Shown one piece after another: positions 23,641-31,801 of a stretch of DNA of 41,936 bases; the stretch's first letter is position 1, and each line of letters begins with the position of its first letter. Position numbers and translations under genes: made by a program. The stretch spans positions 1-41,936 of the forward strand of contig NZ_BAYD01000093.1 in NCBI RefSeq assembly GCF_000685075.1. Direction: 5' to 3'. The DNA comes from Paraburkholderia oxyphila NBRC 105797. GTDB lineage: Bacteria; Pseudomonadota; Gammaproteobacteria; Burkholderiales; Burkholderiaceae. The notes under the pieces were generated by a model. It was not told where the DNA came from. It saw nothing but the letters and a program-made list of their open reading frames with translations, and did no database searches.

Positions 23641-26430
23641 ATGGCCCATCAAATAACACTGCGTTTTGAGGACGGAGTGACCCGCTTCATCGAGTGCGAG
23701 GAGGGTGAGCGCATCACCGATGCCGCGATTCGCGCCAGGATCAATATTCCACTTGATTGCCGTGATGGTGTATGTGGCACCTGCAAGGCGGTCTGCGAGT
23801 CCGGCGAGTACGTTCTGGGCGAGTGCGTGGAAGATGCGCTTAGCCCGGAGGAAGCGAGCGCCCGCAAGGTTCTCACTTGCCAGATGAGCCCACGTTCCGA
23901 CTGCGTGATCCAGATCGCCACGAACGCCGATGTCTCCGGCACCGGCCCGTCCTCATACAGTGGACGGATCATCGCCTGCCAACGAGCGTCGGACAGCACG
24001 ATCGCCTTCTCGGTCGAGCTGGAAAACCGCGCAGATCTCAGCTTCCTTGCTGGGCAGTATGTCAACATCCGGGTGCCCGGAACCGATCAGACGCGGTCCT
24101 ACTCCTTCAGCTCGGGGCCGTCCGAGCCGCACTTGTCCTTCCTGGTCCGCAATGTGCGTCAAGGGGCGATGTCGACCTGGCTCTGCGAAACCGCCAAAGC
24201 CGGGGACCCAATCGAATTTCGCGGCCCGATGGGGAGCTTCTACCTGCGCCCCATCGAGCGGCCGGTGCTGTTTCTGGCGGGTGGCACGGGCCTCGCGCCG
24301 TTCCTCTCGATGCTCGACAAGATCGTCGAGGACGGGGCCAGCCCGTATCCGATCCACATGATCCTGGGTGTGAACAACGATGAGGATCTGGTGGGCATCG
24401 ACCGGCTCGAGACCTATGCGCAGCGCCTGCCGAACTTTACCTTTGCCTGCACCGTCTCCAGCCCCGACAGTGCTCATATCAACAAGGGCTATGTCACCCA
24501 TCACATCGTCCGCTCCCAGCTCAACGACGGCGATGCGGATGTCTACCTCTGCGGCCCGCCGCCGATGGTGGATGCGGTGCGCGATTTTCTGTCGTCCGAA
24601 GGACTGACGCCGCGCAACTTCTATTATGAGAAGTTCGCCGGCACCGGCCTGGTGGTTCAGACCGGCGAGGAGCACATCGCGCCTGTTGATGTCGATGAAG
24701 CCTTCGATTTGCGTATGGCGCTCGAACTGGGGGCGGCTCAGCTGACCATGGGCCGGCTATCGAGCGAGCAATTGATCCGCTTCCGCCAGCTCGCCGAGGC
24801 GACGGCGCCGTTCGTGTCCGGGCAGCGCTTTACCGACGTTGCGCGCTACATCGAGGCAAACCACGCCTTTCACCTGTTCACGATCGAAGCTTCCGGGAAC
24901 GCCCAGCTGATCGCGCTCTACCGGCAACTGGCCGTGCAGGACTACATCGCTCGCGCGCTGACCGACCAGATCGAGATCGTCGGCGACATCGTCCAGCAGC
25001 ACCGGGACATTGTCGGCGCCTTCGAACTGGGCGACCTGAACAAGGCGCGCGACGTGATTGCGCTGCATGCGCTTCATTCCAAGGCCACGATGAGCCGGGC
25101 GCTGGAGCGTATGGCGCTGGGCAAGACGGCCCCCAAGGTCGCAGCGCCCACCTTGCCCCCGCCTGCTGTGCCGCAGAGCGCGCCACAGGTTTGCCCATTC
25201 ACGGCCAAGACCCTTCCGGCTTATTCACATGAACTGGACTGGCCCGAGGGGCTGGAGCCCTTCAAAGTGGTCGATGACGGCTCGCAAGGCGACCCCTACG
25301 AGCACTACCGCTGGATGCGGGAGCATGCGCCGGTGCTGCGTTGCCAGTCGACGACTTCGGACGTGTGGTTCCTCTCGCGCTATGACGACGTCTACCAGGC
25401 GATCCGCGACCCGAAGCTGTTTTCCTCAGAGGTCGTCAGCCCCCCGCCGCTGACGTTCCTGACGCTGTTCGATGCGCCCGCCCATTCGCGCTTGCGCAAG
25501 GTCGTTCAGCCGTCCTTCCTGCCGCTGTCGCTCGATCCCTTTATCGGGCAGATCGAGCAAAGGGCGGAGGACCTGCTCGACGCGATGATTGCCAAAGGCG
25601 GCGGTGATGTCGTCAACGATTTCGCCATCCCGCTCAGTATCTCGACCATCTCCACGATGATCGACGTGCCGAACGAGGATGAGGAGAAGATGAAGTTCTG
25701 GTCGGACGAGACCTTTAGCTACTTCGGGCGCCTCGCCCGCAATGCGCCGGGGACCGGCACTGACGAGCAGAGCGCGCAGGCTTTCTTCGCATACCTGAAG
25801 GAAGCGATGGAGCGGCTCGCGCTCACCGACAATCAGTCGATCGGCGGGCATATCGCGCGCATGTGGAAGGACGGGCTGCTTTCGGAAAAGGAAGCGAAAG
25901 AGCTGTGCGCCTTCGTCTTCATCGCCGGGCACGACACGACGACGATCCTTGTCGCCAACGCTTTTCGCATGCTCGCCGAACAGCCGGATCTGCTGGGACG
26001 TATCCGCGAAAACCCCGCCGACACTGACCGGTTCGTCGAGGAGGTGGCGCGCTATCGCGGTACCGTCCAGCGCGTGAGCCGCATCACCACCGAGGCAACC
26101 ACTGTCGCGGGCGTTGATCTGCCCAAGGGCGCGGTGGTGCGATTGCTGCTGTCGGCAGCGAACCGCGACAGCCGCAAGTTTGCCGAGGGCGAGACGTTCG
26201 ACATCGACCGCGATTCCAGCGGCCACCTCGGTTTCGGCAACGGCATGCACAAATGCCTTGGCGCGCCGCTCGCCAAGCTGGAGACGCTGATCGCGACGAA
26301 GGCTCTGGCCCGCAAGATTGGCGCTATTGCGCTCGATCCGGCAAGGCCGATCCAGTACGTGCGGGGCAACAATCTGACCAACTCCGGGCCGGAGCACCTG
26401 TTCGTCAAGCTGGGCGAGTTAGCGGCCTGA
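23641..26430 (+). CDS. Reductase-FCD-cytochrome P450 fusion (self-sufficient P450)
   Basis: One 929-residue chain with five modules. (1) Plant-type 2Fe-2S ferredoxin, 1-95, ligands Cys40, Cys45, Cys48, Cys80. (2) FAD-binding barrel, about 105-205, with RSYS at 152-155. (3) NAD domain, about 208-335, with GGTG at 214-217 and CGPPP from Cys304. These three match BenC/GcoB-type reductases. (4) FCD domain, about 354-505, the ligand-binding fold of GntR/FadR regulators, here without a DNA-binding domain; metal-site positions are Asn407, His411, His454, His476. (5) After a Pro/Ala linker (about 505-517), a full P450, about 518-929: I-helix AGHDTT (762-767), ExxR Glu801-Arg804, heme loop FGNGMHKCLG with Cys872. 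It should take electrons from NADH to heme within one polypeptide. RBS GAGGAG precedes ATG. Substrate unknown; context suggests an aromatic or methoxylated compound. Confidence 0.93.
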   Translation: MAHQITLRFEDGVTRFIECEEGERITDAAIRARINIPLDCRDGVCGTCKAVCESGEYVLGECVEDALSPEEASARKVLTCQMSPRSDCVIQIATNADVSGTGPSSYSGRIIACQRASDSTIAFSVELENRADLSFLAGQYVNIRVPGTDQTRSYSFSSGPSEPHLSFLVRNVRQGAMSTWLCETAKAGDPIEFRGPMGSFYLRPIERPVLFLAGGTGLAPFLSMLDKIVEDGASPYPIHMILGVNNDEDLVGIDRLETYAQRLPNFTFACTVSSPDSAHINKGYVTHHIVRSQLNDGDADVYLCGPPPMVDAVRDFLSSEGLTPRNFYYEKFAGTGLVVQTGEEHIAPVDVDEAFDLRMALELGAAQLTMGRLSSEQLIRFRQLAEATAPFVSGQRFTDVARYIEANHAFHLFTIEASGNAQLIALYRQLAVQDYIARALTDQIEIVGDIVQQHRDIVGAFELGDLNKARDVIALHALHSKATMSRALERMALGKTAPKVAAPTLPPPAVPQSAPQVCPFTAKTLPAYSHELDWPEGLEPFKVVDDGSQGDPYEHYRWMREHAPVLRCQSTTSDVWFLSRYDDVYQAIRDPKLFSSEVVSPPPLTFLTLFDAPAHSRLRKVVQPSFLPLSLDPFIGQIEQRAEDLLDAMIAKGGGDVVNDFAIPLSISTISTMIDVPNEDEEKMKFWSDETFSYFGRLARNAPGTGTDEQSAQAFFAYLKEAMERLALTDNQSIGGHIARMWKDGLLSEKEAKELCAFVFIAGHDTTTILVANAFRMLAEQPDLLGRIRENPADTDRFVEEVARYRGTVQRVSRITTEATTVAGVDLPKGAVVRLLLSAANRDSRKFAEGETFDIDRDSSGHLGFGNGMHKCLGAPLAKLETLIATKALARKIGAIALDPARPIQYVRGNNLTNSGPEHLFVKLGELAA

Positions 26431-26439
26431 ACCGGATAC

Positions 26440-26472
26440 GGGGGCGGTCGCGTCAGTCCGCGCCCCCTTTTT
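26440..26472 (+). terminator. Rho-independent terminator of the P450 fusion gene
   Basis: A GGGGGCG/CGCCCCC stem (26440-26446 and 26461-26467) with a 14-base loop is followed directly by TTTTT. It lies 10 bases after the fusion stop codon and overlaps the last codons of the converging araC gene. Confidence 0.8.
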
Positions 26473-27391
26473 CAGGCGGCAAGGATCGATCGTGGGCCGC
26501 AGAGCGGTATTCGGTTGGCCGCAGTCCCGTCTGCTTGCGGAAGAACCGGCCGAAATAGGCCTCGTCCTGAAAGCCCAGTTCACTGGCGATCTGCTTCACG
26601 CTGAGCGTCGAATAGCCGAGCAGCCGCTTGGCCTCATGGATCGAGCGTGCGTCGATTGCCGCGATTGCCGAGACCCAGAAGGTGGCGCGGCAGATGCGGG
26701 AGAGCTGGCCGGTGCTCACGCCCATCTCGTCGGCGTAGCGGGCGACTGGCCGCCGCTCTCGGCAATGGCGGTCGAGCAGGGCGCGGAACCGTTCGATCCG
26801 CGCCGCCATGGTCCGCTGCTCGGAACTGGCTGAAAGCCGGGCGCTCTCGCTGAGGCGTCCGATCTTGACGAACAGGGCGATTGCCAGTGCCGCGCCCGCG
26901 GTGAACTGCCAGCGCTCGTGGCTCTCCGCCTCCTGCCCGATCGACTGAAAAAGCGTGTCCAACGGTGTGCCGCGCTCGACTTCGGGATCGACCGACAGCA
27001 CCGTCGGCGTGCGCATGAATTCCAGCAGGTCGGGCGCGGCAGTCATCGCCAGCGATTCCAGCGCAGGCTGCGCGGCGGTGATGACGTGACCGTCGATGTC
27101 GCTGCGGAAGTGAAAGCCGTGGACCGAGCGCGCTGGCACGACGATCAGGCAGGGCGCAACGACCGCCCATGTCCTGCCGTCGATGAAGGTTTCGCCGCCC
27201 CCGCTGGTGACGTAGAGCACCTGGATCAGCGCATCGTGGACGTGCGGCTTGATGTCGAAATCGAAACGGCCGGCACGCAGGGGAATGCGTTCGTAATGCA
27301 CCATGTCGACCCAGGATTGGCCGGCTTCCGCGCCATAGAGCGCGAAATGCAGAACGGTCCGGCTGCGCTGTGGGTCAGGGGCATGATGCAC
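26453..27391 (-). CDS. AraC family regulator, PobR-like
   Basis: A 312-residue regulator. The N-terminal cupin-like sensor domain includes HVHDALIQVLYVTSGGG and PCLIVVPARSVHGFHF. The C-terminal AraC domain has two helix-turn-helix units ending in SVKQIASELGFQDEAYFGRFFRKQTGLRPTEYR. GTG at 27391 is chosen because AGGA lies 6 bases upstream and the 312-residue product matches PobR-type proteins; the open frame extends far upstream without similarity. It converges on the P450 fusion and is divergent from the SDR-flavoprotein-NIPSNAP operon, so it probably controls one or both. Sensor similarity to PobR (34649-35521) suggests an aromatic acid effector. Confidence 0.88.
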   Translation of the reverse strand: MHHAPDPQRSRTVLHFALYGAEAGQSWVDMVHYERIPLRAGRFDFDIKPHVHDALIQVLYVTSGGGETFIDGRTWAVVAPCLIVVPARSVHGFHFRSDIDGHVITAAQPALESLAMTAAPDLLEFMRTPTVLSVDPEVERGTPLDTLFQSIGQEAESHERWQFTAGAALAIALFVKIGRLSESARLSASSEQRTMAARIERFRALLDRHCRERRPVARYADEMGVSTGQLSRICRATFWVSAIAAIDARSIHEAKRLLGYSTLSVKQIASELGFQDEAYFGRFFRKQTGLRPTEYRSAAHDRSLPPEKGGAD

Positions 27392-27481
27392 GTTATGTCC
27401 TGCGATTTGTGGGCTCTGTCCATTGTTCCATAGGCGCTTGAGGCGTTCAATGGCGATACAAATTTCAGGAAGCGTAATGGC

Positions 27482-28354
27482 ATGGAAAATTTTAGGGAAG
27501 CTAACGACATGGGACAGGAACTTGAAAATCGCGCAGCTGCCTCGAGCGCATACGGGCTGAACCTGGGCGGCAAGGTCTGCGTGGTCACGGGCGCGGGGAG
27601 TGGCATTGGCGCCGGCATCGCGCGCGCCTTTGCCGGTGTTGGAGCCCATGTGGCGCTCGTGGATCGGAATCTTGCCGGCGCTGAAGCCGTCGCCGCCGAA
27701 CTTCGGAAGGCCGGTGCGGTGGCGCAGGCAATCGGCTGCGACGTGTCGGACGAAGCTTCGGTTGCCGCAGCTGCCGGCGAGGTTCGCGCAGCGCTCGGTC
27801 CGGCCTGCGTGCTCGTCAACAATGCAGGACTGCTGCGCGCCGGTCCCCTCGAGACGGTCTCGATCGAAGACTGGAACCAGGCCATCGCCGTGAATCTCAC
27901 CGGCTATCTTCTGTGTGCTCGAGCGTTCGGGCGCGACATGCTGGCGGCGGGCAATGGCAGTATCGTCCACGTGGCCTCGATCGCGGCCCTCAATCCGCAG
28001 ACCCATAGCGGTTCCTATAGCCCGAGCAAGGCCGGTGTGCTGCTGCTCTCGCGGCAGTTGGCGGCGGAGTGGGGCCCACGCGGCGTGCGCAGCAACTGCG
28101 TGCTGCCCGGCATGATCCGCACGGCGCTGTCCGCGAAGTTCTACGAGGAGCCCGGCTTCGAGGCTCGCCGCGCCGCCGCCACTGCGAGCCGCCGCATCGG
28201 CGAGCCGGAGGACCTCGCCGGCCCGGCCCTGTTCCTCGCCTCTGACCTGGCTGCCTACGTCAATGGCGCGGAGGTGCTCGTCGACGGCGGGCTCGATTGC
28301 ATGCTGATGGACATGGTCCCGCGCCCCGGCTTTAACGCTACCCCGGCCGCGTGA
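27482..28354 (+). CDS. SDR family oxidoreductase
   Basis: Classical SDR of 290 residues: cofactor motif TGAGSGIGAGIA, the NNAG tetrad element, and catalytic YSPSK (YxxxK) after SIAALNPQTHSGS. A later start at 27509 (MGQELENRA) has a better ribosome site (AGGGA at 9 bases) and may be the real one. It opens a plus-strand operon with the flavoprotein and NIPSNAP genes, divergent from the PobR-like regulator. It may oxidise the hydroxyl group introduced by the P450 fusion; this is inference. Confidence 0.88.
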   Translation: MENFREANDMGQELENRAAASSAYGLNLGGKVCVVTGAGSGIGAGIARAFAGVGAHVALVDRNLAGAEAVAAELRKAGAVAQAIGCDVSDEASVAAAAGEVRAALGPACVLVNNAGLLRAGPLETVSIEDWNQAIAVNLTGYLLCARAFGRDMLAAGNGSIVHVASIAALNPQTHSGSYSPSKAGVLLLSRQLAAEWGPRGVRSNCVLPGMIRTALSAKFYEEPGFEARRAAATASRRIGEPEDLAGPALFLASDLAAYVNGAEVLVDGGLDCMLMDMVPRPGFNATPAA

Positions 28355-28388
28355 GCGCCATCACACCATCACGAAAAGGAGAGTGGAT

Positions 28389-30110
28389 ATGGCCAAGGAG
28401 ATCACTTGCGATCTGGTCGTGGTCGGATCGGGTGCTGCGGGCCTCGCCACCGCAATCACTGCACGCAAGCGCGGCCTCGATGTCATCGTGCTCGAAAAGG
28501 AGCCCGTGTTCGGCGGTACCACCGCGCTGTCGGGCGGGGTCTTGTGGATTCCGCTGAGCCAATATGGCCGGCAGCAGAACCCGGCGGACACCGTCGAGCG
28601 CGTGCGCGAATACATGATGAGCGAGACGGGCAGCCACTACGATGCCGCTGCGGTCCAATGCTTTATCGAGAACGGGCCGAAAATGGTCGAGTTCTTCGAG
28701 CGAGAGACCGAGATGAAATTCGTGCCCACGCTCTATCCGGACTATCACCCGGATGCGCCCGGCGGCGTCGACATCGGCCGCTCGATCCTCGCCGCGCCTT
28801 ATGATATTCGCGGGCTGGGCAAGGACATGCAACGCCTCAAGCCGCCGCTCGAGACCATCACGTTCATGGGAATGATGTTCAATTCCTCGAACGCGGACCT
28901 CAAGCACTTCTTCCGCGCGACCAAGTCGATTGTTTCGTTCTGCTATGTGGCCCGGCGTCTGGCAACGCACATCAAGGAGCTGGCGCTTTACCGGCGGGGG
29001 ATCAACGTAACGAGCGGCAACGCGCTCGCTGCGAGGCTCGCGAAGTCGGCGCTCGCGATCGACATTCCGATCCTCACTTCGACGCCCGTGAAGGAACTGC
29101 TGAGCGAGAACGGCAAGGTGGTCGGCGCGCTCGCGAGCGCAGCGGACGGTGAGCTTCGCGTCACCGCCCGGCACGGTGTCGTGCTGGCTTGCGGCGGCTT
29201 CCCGCACGATCTCAAGCGCATCGCGCAGGTCTATCCGCATGTGAAGCGTGGGGGTGAGCATCTCTCGCCCACGCCTGTCGGCAACACGGGCGATGGGCTG
29301 ACCATGGCGGAGAAGGTGGGGGGTGCAGTGCAGCTTGGCTTTCCCGATGCGTCGGCCTGGATGCCTGTCTCAAAGGTGCCCATCGGCCGTGGCCGCACGG
29401 GCGTGTTCCCGCATCTGCTTGACCGCTACAAGCCCGGCGTGATCGGCGTGCTGCGCAGCGGTCAGCGCTTCACCAATGAATCGAACTCCTACCACGATGT
29501 TGGCTCGGCGCTGATCCGTGCCTGCGAGGGTGAGCGGGAGACGGCGATGTGGCTGATCTGCGACAAGGTGGCGCTGGGCAAGTATGGCCTGGGCTACGCC
29601 AAGCCCGCGCCGATGCCGGTGGGGCCGTTGCTGCGCAAAGGCTACCTCATGAAGGGAGAGACGATCGGCGAGCTGGCGCGCAATTGCGGAATTGCTCCTG
29701 ATGCGCTTGAGAAGACGGTCCGTGCCTACAATCTCGATGCCGGGCGCGGAGAAGACCCGGCGTTCCATCGCGGCCGCACAACGTTCAACCGTTATCTCGC
29801 CGATCCTGACAACAAGCCCAATCCGTGCGTTGCGCCGATCTCGACTGGCCCCTTCTATGCGGTGAAGGTGGTGATGGGCGATCTGGGCACCTTCGACGGC
29901 CTCATGACCAGCGTCACCGGCGAGGTGCTGCGCGCCGACGACAGCGAGATTGACGGCCTTTACGCGGTCGGCAATGACCGGCGCAGCGTGATGGGCGGCA
30001 ACTATCCGGGAGCCGGCATCACCCATGGGCCCAATATGACTTTCGGCTATGTCACCGGTAGCGCTATCGCTACCAAAGCGGCGACCTGCAAAGAGAAGGT
30101 ACACACATGA
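28389..30110 (+). CDS. FAD-dependent dehydrogenase, KstD/fumarate-reductase-like
   Basis: A 573-residue flavoprotein of the FAD-binding-2 family. It shows the N-terminal GSGAAGLATAITARKRG motif, GGTTALSGGVLWIP as in 3-ketosteroid dehydrogenases, and the C-terminal FAD segment YAVGNDRRSVMGGNYPGAGITHGPNMTFGY. Such enzymes introduce a carbon-carbon double bond next to a ketone. ATG at 28389 with AAGGAG before it is preferred to a GTG at 28383. Its stop overlaps the NIPSNAP start (ATGA). With the SDR it suggests oxidation of an alicyclic ketone intermediate, possibly leading toward ring aromatisation; no steroid genes are nearby, so the substrate is open. Confidence 0.88.
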   Translation: MAKEITCDLVVVGSGAAGLATAITARKRGLDVIVLEKEPVFGGTTALSGGVLWIPLSQYGRQQNPADTVERVREYMMSETGSHYDAAAVQCFIENGPKMVEFFERETEMKFVPTLYPDYHPDAPGGVDIGRSILAAPYDIRGLGKDMQRLKPPLETITFMGMMFNSSNADLKHFFRATKSIVSFCYVARRLATHIKELALYRRGINVTSGNALAARLAKSALAIDIPILTSTPVKELLSENGKVVGALASAADGELRVTARHGVVLACGGFPHDLKRIAQVYPHVKRGGEHLSPTPVGNTGDGLTMAEKVGGAVQLGFPDASAWMPVSKVPIGRGRTGVFPHLLDRYKPGVIGVLRSGQRFTNESNSYHDVGSALIRACEGERETAMWLICDKVALGKYGLGYAKPAPMPVGPLLRKGYLMKGETIGELARNCGIAPDALEKTVRAYNLDAGRGEDPAFHRGRTTFNRYLADPDNKPNPCVAPISTGPFYAVKVVMGDLGTFDGLMTSVTGEVLRADDSEIDGLYAVGNDRRSVMGGNYPGAGITHGPNMTFGYVTGSAIATKAATCKEKVHT

Positions 30111-30454
30111 GCCCTCAACCCATGTATCTGGCAAAGCCTCTCGTGGATTTCCGGGTCTACACGATCGCGCTGCGCAAGATGCCCGAGTTCATCGAGGTGT
30201 TTGACCGGCTCGCCATGCCGATCTTGCTCGAGACGCTGGGACACCCGCTCGGCTTTTGGACAAGTCTGGTGGGGCAGCAGAACCAGTTCACCCACCTGTG
30301 GGGGTATGACGATCTGGCGGACTACGAACGACGGTGCCTCGCACGCGATACGCATCCGGATTTCCCGGCCTATCTCAAGGCATCGGGCCATCTGATCACG
30401 GCACAGGAGACACGGCTCATTCGTGCCGCCGCGCTGGGTAGTGTCGCGGAGTAA
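30107..30454 (+). CDS. NIPSNAP family protein
   Basis: A 115-residue small dimeric alpha/beta-barrel protein. VDFRVYTIALRKMPEFIEVFD at the start and FTHLWGYDDLADYERRCLA in the middle are the NIPSNAP signature (landmarks only). These proteins often accompany aromatic and terpenoid catabolism genes; their chemistry is usually unassigned. It is translationally coupled to the flavoprotein by an ATGA overlap and is the last gene of the operon. Confidence 0.87.
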   Translation: MSPQPMYLAKPLVDFRVYTIALRKMPEFIEVFDRLAMPILLETLGHPLGFWTSLVGQQNQFTHLWGYDDLADYERRCLARDTHPDFPAYLKASGHLITAQETRLIRAAALGSVAE

Positions 30455-30519
30455 GCCCATGTCACGTTGAAGCATTCGCGACGCACCAGCGCGGAGGACA
30501 CGCATTCGCTCAGAATGCG

Positions 30520-31425
30520 CTACGACGTACCCAATGCCAGATCGCGATGCGCAGAGCTCTGGAATTCGCCGGGCGTCGCACCTGTCTGCTTGCGGAAGTA
30601 GCGGCTGAAATAGGCGCTGTCCTCGAATCCCAGACTGTGCGCGATCTGCTTGACGGTCATCCCCGAGTAGACCAGGTCGCGCTGCGCTTCGCGAATCAGA
30701 TGGTCGTTGATCAGCGCAGTGGGAGACGAACCGAGTTCTTCGCGGCAGATGCGCCCGAGTTGTGGCGTGGTGACATCAAGCGCGTCTGCATAGAACTCGA
30801 CCGGGCGATGCTCCCGGAAATGCTGGGCAATCAGCTCGCGGAAGCGTCTGATTTGCAGGCTGCGTCGCGCGGCGAGCGCGGCCACCGGCACGTTGGCATG
30901 GTCGATAAGCCGCGCCGCCTGTACAAAAAGTGCCATTAACAGTGACATGCCCGCTGCCGTATAGCCGGCCGCGCCACGGCGAAATTCAGTCTCGAGCAGA
31001 TGAAAGAGCGGCATCAGCGTCTCGTCGCTGGCTGCTGGCCCGCGCACCGGAATCACGGCGGGGCGCTGGAGAACCGCGACGAGCGACGTTGAAACGGACT
31101 TTGCGATGGACTCCAGCGCGCGCTGTGCCGCCGTGACGACAAGGCCGTCGATCTCCGGCGAAAACACGAAACCGTGCACCACCTGCGCGGGAAGGATCAC
31201 GAGGCACGGCGGGTCAAACGGTGTTTTTTCGCTCTCGATGACGACGTGACCATGGCCGCTGCGGATGTAGAGAAACTGCAGTAGCGCGTCGTGACGGTGC
31301 GCCGGAATGTTCCAGTCGTTCGGCCGGCTGCGCTCGGGAATCCACTCGAAATTGAATGCATCATGCCACGGCGGGCGCGCGGCCGACGCTTCTCCGTACA
31401 GCTCGTAACTAGGGATTTTCCTCAT
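30520..31425 (-). CDS. AraC family regulator, PobR-like
   Basis: A 301-residue AraC-type regulator with a cupin-like sensor (HRHDALLQFLYIRSGHGHV; PCLVILPAQVVHGFVF; LVVTAAQRALESIA) and a C-terminal double helix-turn-helix ending in TVKQIAHSLGFEDSAYFSRYFRKQTGATPGEF. ATG at 31425 has GAGGGAAG upstream. The sensor domain closely follows those of the regulators at 26453-27391 and 34649-35521. It converges on the NIPSNAP operon and is divergent from the AAHS transporter, which it probably regulates together with the following porin. Confidence 0.88.
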   Translation of the reverse strand: MRKIPSYELYGEASAARPPWHDAFNFEWIPERSRPNDWNIPAHRHDALLQFLYIRSGHGHVVIESEKTPFDPPCLVILPAQVVHGFVFSPEIDGLVVTAAQRALESIAKSVSTSLVAVLQRPAVIPVRGPAASDETLMPLFHLLETEFRRGAAGYTAAGMSLLMALFVQAARLIDHANVPVAALAARRSLQIRRFRELIAQHFREHRPVEFYADALDVTTPQLGRICREELGSSPTALINDHLIREAQRDLVYSGMTVKQIAHSLGFEDSAYFSRYFRKQTGATPGEFQSSAHRDLALGTS

Positions 31426-31490
31426 GTCGACTTCCCTCACATGTGCAGATTGTCCTGTTTTTCCACAGTTTTGTCCATGATCGGCCGACG

Positions 31491-31517
31491 CCGTCTGCCT
31501 ATACTTCAGGCAGACGG
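31491..31517. promoter_or_regulatory. 9-bp inverted repeat between araC and transporter genes
   Basis: CCGTCTGCC and GGCAGACGG form a perfect inverted repeat with a 9-base spacer, in the divergent intergenic region. It could be a regulator site or the hairpin of a leader transcript. The rest of 31426-31723 shows no gene. Confidence 0.45.
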
Positions 31518-31723
31518 AATCGATGGAAATTTTTCGTTGGAGACGCAGGACACGCTTTGGCGCAGGCCTTTCACGGTAGAGATTCGGATGACTAACTAAG
31601 CAGCAGCGCGAAGCGCAACCCGCTGAATCAAGCGGGCAAGGTAGGCCGTTACAGACCCTGACCATCCCGCACCGGCGGGTATGCCGCCGCAATAAAACGA
31701 CATCAATCTTTGGAGACATCGCA

Positions 31724-31801
31724 ATGCAAACGCTCGATCGCACCGGCCCCGCCGGCGCGCTGCCCCTGCTCGGCTGTCACGTTGCTGGAGGGCTGCAATG
31801 A
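31724..31801 (+). CDS. 25-codon ORF translationally coupled to the transporter gene
   Basis: ATG at 31724 has GGAG 9 bases upstream, a much better ribosome site than that of the following gene. The peptide begins MQTLDRTGPAGAL and ends GGLQ, and its TGA overlaps the transporter ATG as ATGA. It is either a leader peptide that couples translation to the transporter, or the fused ends of a gene that has lost its middle. No family is recognised. Confidence 0.55.
   Translation: MQTLDRTGPAGALPLLGCHVAGGLQ

Noticed and set aside
25426..26397. 323-codon open frame on the minus strand
   Set aside because: Antisense to the P450 domain, whose heme and I-helix motifs prove the plus-strand frame.
27392..28006. 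Upstream extension of the PobR-like regulator frame
   Set aside because: No similarity, overlaps the divergent SDR gene, and a good ribosome site precedes GTG at 27391.
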